Assembly: GCA_013399895.1 (NCBI GenBank) | Contig: VXBA01000662.1 | Location: forward strand, 248,001-312,000 | DNA length: 64,000 bases | Source: Serilophus lunatus | Taxonomy: Eukaryota > Chordata > Aves > Passeriformes > Eurylaimidae | Direction: 5' to 3' | Shown: positions 1-12,500 of the stretch, one piece after another | Layout of the letters: every line of letters begins with the position of its first letter | How positions within the stretch are numbered: the stretch's first letter is position 1 | Notes under the pieces: model-generated | Database searches by the model: none | Told to the model about the DNA's origin: nothing | What the model saw: the letters and a program-made list of their open reading frames with translations, nothing else | Program-made: the position numbers and the translations under genes

Positions 1-3000
1 AAGAGATAGCCTTAAACCTTCTGCTGTAGGCTAGGTCTAGCATTCATGTCATGTCTTAGGAGAGCTTGCAGTTCCACACAGTATGCAGAGGTCAGAGGCA
101 GGTTTTTGCACATCAGGAAGAAGGGCCAAATTTGTTCTTATGTCAGTCTTTGAAAATAGACAATCATGATGGGGAGGTGAGGGGAGAAAGAGCTAAAAAA
201 CAAGAGCAGGTGTCAACAACTCAGACTGTGTTTAGGGTAAGTGATTGTGACAAAACAATTGCTAACTACTGCATTACACAAAAGATGAGTGTTTATGCCC
301 GTGAATTTGGACAGCTGAAAAATGGTGTTCTTACCATTTTTTAGATTCTCACCAAGTACAGGGGTAGAGAAGTCTCTTTGGTGTTCCTCATGTGCCATCT
401 AGAATGTCTTCCCAAACCCATCTATTGCTGCAGGCGTGGCTTGGCCCGGAACAAATTATGCCCCTACGACCTCAAAGTATAAACCTTTGCCTAAGAACTA
501 CAAATTCAAGAAAAAAAAAAACAAACAACAAATAAAAGTTTTAGGTGCATGTACAAATCCATCAAAATTTATAGAAAGTAATGCAGAGAATTGAAACCTC
601 ATTAGCACTTTTCAGATATTAAGGGAGCCTTAAGACTTTCCGATGTAATCTTGAGCAAGAACTTACTTCTCCCTCTAGAGGATATGAAGATTAGCACAAG
701 GAACATAAGGTTGTGTCAAGACCGGAAAACTAACGAGATGCTAAGACAGAGATCAGCATTTTTGCTTTGAAAGTCTACTAGCAGTTGAGGGGGACCAAAA
801 TTACAACTGTAAAAACAGTGAGTCATTAACGTACGCATTTATTTTTACAGCAATGCTCTAGAAAGTTCAAAATAAATTCTGAGTTCGCTTTTTGCATTTA
901 AAAAACCTGTGAAGCTGTTTACCACAGAATGTTTTAGGAGTTCACTGAGGGGGACAAAACAGTTTCTATAGGTCCTGCCTCACTTACCATGTCCAAAAAA
1001 ATCCTTCTGTTTCCTTAGTGGGAAGAGGTGAAGACATATAGATCCCCATAACCAGACAAGAGACCCCTAACACACTTTCCCACCCCACTGGTACCCCATC
1101 ATCCTGTAAATGCAACCCAGGGGACAAGCCTGGGGTGAAGGACACACAGAGACAAAGCACCTGCTCTGTTCTGCATCTGTGCATCGTATTTACAGTATCA
1201 GACAGGCTGTACAGTTTTGCAGGTGAAAACAGCAGGTAAGAAGGTTATTCAGCTGCAGAACAAGATAAGCAATCTTGTATTCTGGAATCCAACTCTCACA
1301 GCTCTTCATCATCAGCTTCTCTAAAACTTGCAGGACACATTGGTCCTCAGAAAACATTGGCCTCACGTCTTTTGTACCTTGAAGGATCACAGGTGTGACT
1401 CTTGCCTGAGCACACATGCCAAAAGCAAGCATACAGCCTGCCACAGCTAGTTTTGCATTGTTGAATCAAAGTATTTCAGCATGGAAATCGAATCACTCTA
1501 AAGAGACATATCCTTACATGCAAAGCTGGTTTTACTGGCTTATCATGGGAAACCAAATCCAGAAAACTCCACCTTCCAATCTTCTGTTGCTACATACAGT
1601 AAAATAAATAGTGTGGAAGAAGAAACAAATTAATACCAGTCTGGCATAGACCTTGGACCCAAGAGGAAACCTAATGTCAACTGCTCAGAGTGCAAACCAG
1701 CCATGTGGCACTGCTAGACTTCAGATAGATGGGGAGGGTGAACCTCTCCAAAACTCCAACACCTCACTGAGGAATCTTTTGGAATTTTACATATCTTATC
1801 CAGGAATATCTCCCTCCCCAGTCATTCCCTGGGACTCGGTGGGAGAGGTGTGGAGGGAGGACTGGAAGACAGGACTACTTGGAAAAGCCCTAGAAGATAA
1901 GATTAAGTGCTTTTGTACATTTTACCTTTGATAGCGGAGTTGTAAATATTCCCACTCAACATACTTAAGCTTTCTCATGCCATTAAATCTTATGGCTGCA
2001 AATTCTCAGAAATGCATTTTTCCAGGCATCTGACTTGTGTCTGAGAATTTAATCTCTCTCATATGCTCAGCCTCTTCTTAAATAAATAAATAAACAATGA
2101 ATTAACAACATCTCAGATTAGACAGCTAATTTTCAGACCATGTTTACCTGCACTGGTGCAAACACCACAAGCAACAATCTGCTGAAATTCACCCACAGCC
2201 TGCCCTCTGCATAAAGCACCTTCTCTTGCCTGTTTTAAACCAATCCTCTTCCACTACTTTATGCCAGAAAGGAGTGTCAAAGCAGTAGACAGTTCTGCTT
2301 TTGCAGCTGTAAAAATACATCCTGATTGCCTGACAGAATTGGACTCCAATTCATTTTCAGAGAAGGCAGATAACAAAAGAGTTGTTTGAAAAACACACCA
2401 ATTATCAAGAGCCCTGCACGCGGAAACATTCCCAAAGCCTCAGTGACAAAGCAACTGAGTTTATGCCATGAGTTCAGCAAAGATGGTCTCATTCCATGGA
2501 AGGAAAAATAGTAATCTGAATGTTCCACTTTGACACTGGAACACCCATTGAGCAGTGGAGCAGAGGACTAGGTTTGCATTCAAAAGAAGGGAATTCTCAG
2601 GTCTTAGGGGCAGGTATCATACCCACACAATTCATTCTCACTGCCACATGGTCATCTCCTGACACTACAGCCAACCTCTCCAGGGTTTGTTTGCTTATAC
2701 TGTATGACATAGGTGTGCTCCACAAAGGAGATTCCTGCAATAGCTCACAAGACACCCAAGATCCTCACCATTAAGTAAAATTTGTGGAAGTGGAGGAAGG
2801 GGGCTGGTGGGGGAAGGGTGTAAGATAAAGGGGAAGCATTACCCTGAGCTGGTTTTGTCCCAGTTCTTTTTATACATGGAACTGGTATTCCTGCCCTGGC
2901 AATACTTCTCTGTCTGCTTGAGTGCCAGCAGCAGGGTACAGAATAAACATGCAGATGTGGCAAAGTGAGTGGGCCTTATCAGATCCTCGTTTCTTGGGGT

Positions 3001-4814
3001 AAAACCAGCATAGAGTATCTGTGCTACCTTGAAGCTTTTCTTTTAGCACAGGATACAAAGTCATGCCATCCCATTCCCATCCTCCCCAACCCCAATCAGA
3101 CTGGTGCCTTTTGGTAATTACATCTAGCATTCTTCAACAACCATTCTCTTGCTTCAGAATCACCAGAAAGATGGCTTGTCATGACTCTTGCCCAAAAATC
3201 TCCTACCCACCCCATATAATAGCAAGACTGCCTCACTGTTATGCATGTCAGGGTTGCCATGGCCAGGACACATAAACTTAACTCAAAGCCCACCTTGACA
3301 AGTGTGTACCACGCTGCAATAGCCATCCCCAGGCCATCTGAACTTGCACAGTCTGGGCTTTTCTGGCATGCTCCATCCCAGGTCCCCTGCAAAAACTTCA
3401 ACTATGTAAATATGTCCTAGAGCAAATACTTGAGGCAGGTAGCACATTGTACAGCCTGCACAGACAGTCCTGCTGCACATCACTACAAGCAAGGGTCCAA
3501 TCTGAAATGACTGATTCAGGATCACTTTCATGCTACAAGATTGTTAGAACTAGGCAAACTTGATCAAGCTGTGGTACACAGCCTGGAGGGAAGACAAGGT
3601 TACGTGGGCTGGGATGTTTCCTCTTCCCTCAAGCACAGCTGACAGCAGTCTCCTTTCTCTGAAGTGTCTCCTCAAGTAAAAGAGGTAAACACGCCCCCAC
3701 TGGGACACACACTCTGTCTCTGGGGCTTCCAGGCTCCTTGCCCAGAACTAGCACCTATCCTGGACTTCAGAGCAGCCAACCCCAACGAATATGTGGCTGT
3801 CTCTTGTGACTGTCAACCTCCGACTCACTCTGATCAGCCATGGACCAGTTCCCTGGTGGAGTCATCCTACTGCTGAGCTACGAAAAATTAAAGCACACAC
3901 AGCTTCCTACAGATTCAGTTACACTTAGCCCACTTCACTAAAAGCACTGAAGTCTGCCCAGTGCACAACTTGTTACGGGGGAAAGGCAACAACTCTGACA
4001 CAATTCCCCACTCCACACCCAACCCCTAGTCCCTTACACATTTCCCGGTGTATGCACCTTCGTGAACCACAGCTGCTGTTGCAGATGTGTACACCACAGC
4101 CCTGCCAGTCAGCAGGAAGAAGCACCAATACAACGGGATTTCAAGGGCAAAGTGCACAAAGCTCTTACTGTTTCAGTCATCTTCAGCACTGCACCAATGA
4201 ACACAACAAGCCAGCCACATGTCAGTCTTCACCAAGGCCACCTCTGCCTGATTATGTCTCTATGCGAGCTCCCATGATGGTAAGGAAAAGCAGGAAATAA
4301 AATGTCCATACTTCTAGCTCAACCCGTGGTGTTAAGACAAATGGCCATCACCAGTACTCCCTCACCTCTGGACATAGGTCTTGCACATCCTCCCCGCTTC
4401 GCTACCAAGTCAGAGGCGGCCCTCTTTCTTGGACCTGATACAATGCCTGTTTCCAAAATGCAGATATTTTATCTGTCTCCCAAGAAACATCCTGATTGGC
4501 TGAGAAGATACTAACCTTGCTTCACAACATGCTCCAGCAATACTGTCTCCATTTAGTGCATACTGTATGTGAGAGTGCTATCAATGCCTGTGTGGATAGT
4601 GAGAAAGGGAGCACAGGCAGAGGAAGAGGGAGATCTGGAAGCATTGACCGGTTCCTCTCTTTCAAGATTTCTAGCCAAAGGCAGCAAAGAGGTTGTGAAA
4701 GTCAAACTGGCAAGCACAGCCACATGTGTAATTTGCCAGCATCTGTTGATGGATGGCTATTGGAACAGGGGCACGGGTCTCTTGAGCCGTTGTACAAGCA
4801 ATCCTCCTGTTAGC
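1..4814. other. Intergenic, no gene recognised
   Basis: All reading frames are short and lack splice support or known motifs. A small TAAA run lies near 2080. In mammals the next gene beyond RIOK1 is DSP, of which nothing is visible here. Confidence 0.6.
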
Positions 4815-5200
4815 ATGAGTTAGAAAAGGCTGTTAGCATAAGTAGGCCTCTGCAAGAAAATGCAAGTCGGGCTGATAAGGAAGTGTTGTTTACCACGAGC
4901 AGAAGAAAGAGCTAATCGGTGAAGAACGTGGGAAAGGACCCTGGAACAAGACACTGCAACTTTGTAGCAAGGAACTGCACCTGTGGCAAAGTCCAGTAAA
5001 CACTGGAAAGTCCCGGCATAGTTTAAGAGTTAAACAGTGCAAATGTAACCATTTTAGAGCTTGGCCAATAGCATAGTGCCTGGTAGGCATAATTAACCAG
5101 AATGTAATAAAAAGGTTTGGATTTTTGCAATAAACGGAAGCTTGCATTATCAATCATATTGATAGCTTGTTTTCCCCCGCCATCCGCAAGCATCCTCTCT
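4815..5200 (+). mobile_element. Probable solo LTR with its own promoter and poly(A) elements
   Basis: The arrangement CCAAT box (5065-5069), AT-rich TATA-like TAATAAAAAGG (about 5105-5115), AATAAA (5129-5134) and a U5-like pyrimidine-rich tail ending near CCGCCATCCGCA is that of a retroviral LTR. The tail wording (TTGCATTATCAATCATATTGATAG...) resembles avian ERVK-type LTRs. Ends are uncertain and no clear target-site duplication was found. Confidence 0.45.
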
Positions 5201-6323
5201 CTTTTGGTTGTGGAATGTGGGGAGTAGAGAGAAGGAAGCTTCATCCTGCCCCTACCCAACCCATCGTTGTCGGATAACCATTGATGGATAAAAGCTGTCC
5301 TCTGTCATCAGACAATGTATGTCCTGTGAGCACAAATCCACAGGGCACTAACACCAGCGCTAATGTGGGAGAACATATCAAGGCATTTACTAGAATCAGA
5401 ACATTAGTCTGTGCTGGCACAGGCAGTTCTGAAACACCAAGCAGTGGGAAAAGACAGCTGATGGGTTCCAGTGTGAGAACATCTTTCCCAAGACTTGTTA
5501 GCCTCAGTGGCCAAAGTATTTGCTAAGAGAAAAGGTGGTCTGCTTTTAGTACAGCATCTTCGCCCCAGCCCAGGCAGGTCACTTATGAGCAGAGCTGGAG
5601 CATCTCAGCAAAACACAGACTGAAATGCTGAGCCACACTACAGAGAGGTCCTGCCGCAAGCCTTTATACAGCCTTGAATTCAAATACGCATGATCAAACA
5701 GCAAATACTCATTTGACCAGCTTACAAAATAGATGTTTCATAACACCCTCTGTTGGGGTCCAAGCCAAAAAAGACAAAAATAATCAAGCATTGTCTGTTT
5801 GGGTACAGCTGCCTGATTGCTTCAGAAGGGCACTGGGCAATGAGGACAGTTGCCTCCCAAATCATAAAACTCAACTTCCAGAAAGAAAAAACATAAAAGG
5901 TGATGCAAACACAGGGAGGCAGCAAAGGCATAATGCCTGCAGAGTGATCCAGAGGTGACCACCCCTTTTAAAAGAAAACAGCTAGCTCAGTTTTCTTCCA
6001 TACTGTGAAGAAGGCATGGGCCTTTGAATCACCATTCTCTCCTCTCCAACAATCTGTTTGAATCAAATCACTGCTCTGGAACAAACCAAACAAGCTTGTA
6101 CACAGTGTGAGGCAGGGGAGTAAGAACACAGAAATAAACTAATGTTGAGTTTAACAACAAGTTAAGCCTGCACAGGTAAAGAATTTTGACAGGCACAAGT
6201 GTTAAACTCATCCTTTCCCACTGATAAATGCATGGGATACACTCTGTTCAAATAATTACACCATGTTATTAAGAAAACCATCTTCACAGTTAATATTGTA
6301 TGTATATAAATAGAGATTTTTTC
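5201..6323. other. Intergenic between the LTR and the RIOK1 3' end
   Basis: No supported gene or repeat. The reading frames at 5281-5526 and 5674-5958 have no recognisable features. Confidence 0.6.
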
Positions 6324-6329
6324 TTTATT
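6324..6329 (-). terminator. RIOK1: Probable RIOK1 poly(A) signal
   Basis: AATAAA on the minus strand about 75 bases past the stop codon implies a very short 3' UTR. A second AATAAA overlaps the stop codon itself (6402-6407). Further distal signals cannot be excluded. Confidence 0.5.
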
Positions 6330-6402
6330 TTTTAAAAAAGAAAAAAGGTGGTGACTGACTAATCCACCACACACCATCTCTCTGCTCGAGCCAAAGCTGA
6401 TT

Positions 6403-6513
6403 TTATTTGCCTTTCTTCATTTTTGCAGTCTTTTCTTTCCTCTTCTTAACATGCTTTGGGATTTTGGTTTTTCTCTTTTCTCTTTGGACTTCTTTAACCA
6501 TCTTTTTCCTTTC
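6403..6513 (-). CDS. RIOK1: RIOK1 coding exon 17: basic C-terminus and stop
   Basis: Encodes ERKKMVKEVQREKRKTKIPK and the remaining Lys/Arg-rich tail, ending in KGK and TAA at 6403-6405. It has 36 codons plus stop, the same as the human terminal exon. Confidence 0.96.
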   Translation of the reverse strand, partial: ERKKMVKEVQREKRKTKIPKHVKKRKEKTAKMKKGK

Positions 6514-9500
6514 CTATAAAGAATCAAACACCATTCATTTAAAGCCAGAAGGGAATGAGGGATTTTGAGCAAGTCAGTTGTTACATTAACAAATTAATTA
6601 ATACAAAACATAAATTGGTTAGGTTAGTAATAATTGGTAGGGTTATCAAGACAAAGAAATGAAAAAAAAAACACAATAAGAATGGTGAGGGAAAAGGAAA
6701 TGGAAGTATAGGTTGCAGGTGAAGCCAAGACCTGCACACTGGTAATTGCAAGGCAAAATTTCATGCAACCTTTGAAGAAGGGGGACAAGAAGCACTCCTA
6801 ACTCATGCTATTTACACCTAAGATTACAACATGTTGTCTGATCTAGGTTTTCTGCTACATATCTACATTTCTTTGTATCTGAAACATCTGAAAGAGAGCA
6901 GCTCCAGATTGGTAGAAGGTGTCCAGTAGAGCACTGGATTTTTATTTGATGTATTTTCTAGTAAGAAAAACCTAAAAAGTAAACCCCTAAATCCTGAACT
7001 GCTTAAGCCCAAAAAGTTGCACTCCTCTTTGCTTTTACACAGCACCTAAAAGTCTCTCACCTATGGGTGACACTCTGCAGAAGAGCCCTACCGAAACTGA
7101 GCATAATTGTTCTGCAGCTTAGAAAATGAAACCTCAAAAACCCCAAACTCCAACCATAATCCTTTTGTTTGACTGCATTACATCTCTTGCCCACAGCAAA
7201 GGTAGCCAGTCTGTACTAATATTCTGCTACAACCACTGCGATACAAACACTGTCACCAAGACTCCAGTTCTACAGATCAATTGTGCTCAGTTCCCTGGGC
7301 ATAGGGAGGTTGATCAAGGACCACAGCCACAAATCTGAACACCAAAGCCTGGAAGAGTAGCCAGACGCACTGAAAAGCTGCCCAGGCTTCACAAATTCTG
7401 CTTTGTGCACCCCTATAATTCCCTGCAGACACCTCTCTCCTAGCTTTGTGTAGGCTACAGAGAGCTGTGTTCCATGTTGCTCTACATAAGCACAGCATTA
7501 ATAAAGCATGAAACTCACTGTCTCTGCTCTTTTTCTCCACAATGGGAAAAGTCCTCAGCTTGTTTCAGACAAGAATTAGTAAGAACCACCAAGTTTGGAT
7601 TTTTTCATGTCACATATGCAGAGGTGGGAAAAATAAACAATTCCTGGCCAGCTGACCTTTTTGTCCATGCTAACTTCAGCAGGTTTATCTTTGGGATGTA
7701 CAGATTCTTTACAGCCCGAATCAGAGTCCTCTGAACTGCCATTATCATCATCAGAGTCTGTTTCTGACTCATCTGCCTTTTCAAGAAGTGCAGGAATCTG
7801 CAAGATAAAGCAAGAATTGTATCAAATCAAAACCAAGAAACCTAATGACAATACGCACACACACACATATAGACATTATGATATATATTTATAAAAAAGA
7901 AAAACATGCTGTGCTGCAAAGAAACCCTTGAGAGAGCTGATACCACCTCCTTTACTACAACTATCATCGAGTCTCAAGAAAAAGAATGAAAATAGCTGAA
8001 GCCAAACTAAGAACAAGGAATCTAGAATGCACAACACAGATTCTTTTAGGGCAGGTCTCACAGCTCAGTTCGTATTTGCACTGCCAAACTGATTTCCCTA
8101 AGTTAAACAGTGATTTGCTAACAAACATATGTGGAAGCCAATTTTTAATTATCTTGAATCATACCCAAATCCACCTGGGGGGCACTGTACATACATTATA
8201 TTGCAAACATAAATATCTCCACTGGAAAACTCACTTATTCTAAACAAGCCTGGAGACTGCACTACAACCTTATCCCATCCATGTTTATATTTACATTCTA
8301 AATCAGAGCCTGCACCACTGTTAGATAACATTTACAAAGTAAGGAGGGGGAATCCACATGGGGCTTCTGCCTTGAACTACATGGTTACAACTGATCCGTA
8401 CCCAACTTCTTATCCAATGTACTTTACAGAAATGCCACTGTCAGTACTTCAAATATAGTAAGACATAATATTTTATGCTTTACACTGCAGGGCTATTCTT
8501 TATGCAATATTACAGCAAAGATACCCTGAACATATTAATACTTGCAGTTGTGCTGCAGTTTAAATCAATTGCACTTTCCATAATCTGAGAACACTTTCCC
8601 TCATCTTCACCACAGGCATTCTCTGTACTACATATAAGCACTTCTCTGAAAATGGCTACAATGAAGGATTCAAAAAGAGCTTCTTACCTTCTGAACACCA
8701 GACAAATCCTTCTTCAGTCCTGTAACAGTCTGGTAGAGAATCTACACCAAGGAAGAGAAATTATCAAAATATGTCTTAATTCTTTGTGCCTAGAGAAAAT
8801 TATTATCTAAATATAAATTTTAAAAAATAAAGATCATGATAAAACCCACATCAGCACTGGCCAGATAATTTTAAAGTATGATACTAGATTCAGTACTCCA
8901 CACCTTGGTAACAAAGCATCTGTTTATGTTTGTTGCTATCAGTTTCCAGTAAGAATTCATATCCCCTCCCTCTTTTTTTGCAGTGCTTAAAGTAATGTCT
9001 ACTCACATTATCTTGCTGAACATTCAATGCCATATCCTCTTCTTTCAATTTCATCATTATATCCACATCTCTCTCGTAGTTTTTCACTTCAGTCAAAGTT
9101 CGAGGTATGTAAGCCTTCTTAAATACCTGGCAGAGGGAAAGGAAACAGACTTACTCATGTATACATAATGTTTTCCTTTTCTAGTTATCCATCCTTAAGA
9201 GAATAATCACAAAGGCTCAGAGAAACAAAAATGAACATGGCAGTCATCCACTACCACCTGAACTGCAGAACTGTCTTTTGGTTTTTCGTTTTTTGCAGGA
9301 GCAGACTTAACATGCAACCGACACGTTATTGATAGACCACACCTAATAAGGCTCCTTAATTACCTCCAGGCTACTAACAAACTTCTCCAATTCTTCCAAC
9401 TATGTCTTAAACTTATTTGAGTCCTACGGTTTTACATTCTAAGGATTTTTCTAATGTTTTTATTGTGATGTTTACAGTGCCTTCAGGAGGCATCTCTTCA

Positions 9501-12500
9501 TATAACAATACCTGCTTCAACCTACAGTCCAAGTCAAAAAAGGTTCCTGCAGCAGTATAGTGTAGTAAAAAACAACTGCAGTATCAACAACATACTTAAG
9601 ATTTGTCACGTTTGAAACATCTTCCAGCAAACTTACAACCATACCAGATCAGAGAGAGGTATTTTGCTTCTCTTTTGCATGGTATCTCAGTATCAGAAAC
9701 AATGCTTTGCTTATCATCATGTGTACATTTTGCCAAATAAAATAGAACTTTTTTCATTGTTTAGAAGAGGCAAGGCTAACATTCGTTTCATAGCAGGAAC
9801 AGAAATCCTCACTTCCTCATCCACTTTATCTTGACTGGATCTTTCCTCCTCCGTTCTTTTCGATGCTATTTCCATTGCCTAAAGAAATACGAAACAATAC
9901 AGAAGTTATCACTTTTTAGAATTGCTTCACTAACCCTTTAGAATGACATCCAACTAACTATTCCCATCTGCGTTTCTCCCTGTATTTCACTGTCACTCAC
10001 ACACACTCTAGGCTCCCCTACGGGAATGCCTTCAGCGACACCTAATGGTAACCCGCACTGCTGCAAAGCACGCTTACAACTGCAGATCGGGGCTGTTAAT
10101 AGAGGGACAACAACGCTCGCTGCTCCTCCCACACCAAATTATGGCAAGCCCAGCATGGCTACGGGACATAACAGCACAAGGAGAATACAACGAGCAGTGA
10201 GCAGTGCTTGGTCCTGAAACTTGTCTCTTCTCAGGGACACCCAGCAAGCCAGAGAAGCACAAGTAAGGGGAACCACAGGGCACAGTCTTATTCAGTCTCC
10301 AATATGACAGAAAGTGCACAACATCTGGAAATCTCCATGCTTTAGTGGTATTTAAACCATACTCATGTGGTCCTGACCAGAAAAACGCACCAAATCTCCA
10401 GTTAGCATGACATATGTGGGCCCCATTTCTCTAGTGCTAACTTAAAAAGCACTTACACACACACACACACACACCCCTTTTAAAAGAAATATCAATTGCT
10501 AGAAGAGGACTGGCAGCTAGAGATGAAATACATGGGTGCTGCTAGGAGCACTGAGTAACTAAAACTCCTTCTAGAACCAATGTGTTCTGTCAGCCACTAC
10601 ATTTGGCAAACAAGACCATGCACCTTGAAGTAACGCTGCCCTGAGACATTCCCTTTCTCCTTCAGCCCACCTTGCTCAAATCTGCATTCTTAATCCCATT
10701 CTCCATATAAGCATGGTTATATTTCTGCAGAGCCAGAATATGCCAAAAACAAAGAACTCATTTAAAGCATCCTGGTCTTAGTAGCATCTCAAACAGACAT
10801 TTGAGTTTGGTAATTAGAATTTCTGAGAAAACGTATGATGAAAAGTGTGGCCACCCTGCAAAAGTATAGATGGAAAAGACCTAAATGAATTTTTGAAGCG
10901 CTAGCATAACAATGTCATGTACAAGCTTCCTCCAATAGCAGGATGTAAAGTAAATGAGATGAAGGAGCTTGATTGAAGGAAATCTGATTTTATTGTTCAA
11001 GTCTTCCTACATAAGCAAAAAGGCCATAAAGTCTTACCTTAGACAGGTAGTCATCAATGTTCTCACTTGTAATAGAAGGATCAGTAATAAATTCAAACAG
11101 CTCCCTCACAGTCATCACTGCAACATTGTGCTTCTGGAAAAAGTCTACCAGGAAACAAGGGCAGAGACAAAAAATTGTAAGTAATTACATCTAACATATG
11201 CAACTATGATGATAAAGTCAGAAAAGGTATTTCCAATAAGGAATGGAGACCTCAAACTTTTGCCAAAGAGAAACAAAAGTATCCACTGAAACACAGTACA
11301 GCCTAATTATGATCCATCTAGAAGAGAAGACACATTAACATACCAGAGTTATCCTCAATATTACACTCGGAACTGGTTTCTAGAGTCAATTATGACCAAA
11401 ATCTAAGGCTGCATTTCTGTACTGAAAAACAGCAGTGACTGACACTGAGGATTGCTTAATAAGCAGCTCCTACTAGAGTTCTCAGAAGATCTCTCACTAT
11501 GATAAATTAATCATAGAAAAAACAAAAATATTTTGTTTGGAGGCAGCTCTCTGTGCCCATGGAACCACAAGTCTCTGCAATGATCACAGCTAGAACAGAA
11601 CATGAAGCAAGGTGTTTCTTAAGAGTGTCTGTAGGAGGACTAGAAAGATGAAGTTGCAACAACAGAAAACGAACAAAATAACATCAAAACCACTGCAAGT
11701 CACTGAGACACCAGAATATCTAGGGAGAGCAAGTCAGAAGGCAAGAAAAAGGAGCAAGGGTGCAGTCAACTGAGACAAAAGGGAGTTACTAGAAATCTAT
11801 GTACAGAAAAGGATTAAGGAAAAACTAGCATACTGGGTATCAACACATTGCATCAAAATGCACAGTTTTTTGTACAGACTTTCGAGAGTCTCTGTGAAAC
11901 AAGAAAAAAGTCAATCTGAAAAGACAGGGGAGACAAAAGCAACCTGCAAACGAGAGATTTCTTGTCCTCGGGGACACACCCTATCAGGAGGTGTGTGTGT
12001 TACACAACATGCATACTCACATATGAGAAACAAATTCTCAGGAGAAAAACACCATAAAGCTGATTTGTTTATCAAGGACAAGTGATAGCATCTCTAATTA
12101 ATTACTCTATGCCTCGATCCCCTCAGCTGCCCTGGACAAGTAACTGCAGGGAACTTTACAGCACGAGGTAACTTCTTGCCAGCTGAGGAATTCCAGATGT
12201 GTATTCAACTCAGAGAAGGAAGCACATCAGTATGTCTGCACAGTATTTTAAGTAAGGGAAGTTAAGACTGGCATGGGCAGTGCTGCGTTCTGGGACCGAT
12301 CTTAGTTCTACTATAAATCTGAGATTCAGCCAGGTGACTCATTTAGGGCAGGTGATTTCTAGCAAAATAGCCTGCACTCCTCTGAACTCCACACAGTACA
12401 CTGCTCCCTGAGGAAGTCATGAGAATGTAAGAGAGGAAGTATTTTAAAGGAATTCTGACAGCTTCTACAGTTAGTTACACCTGAAAGAACACAGGTGAAC

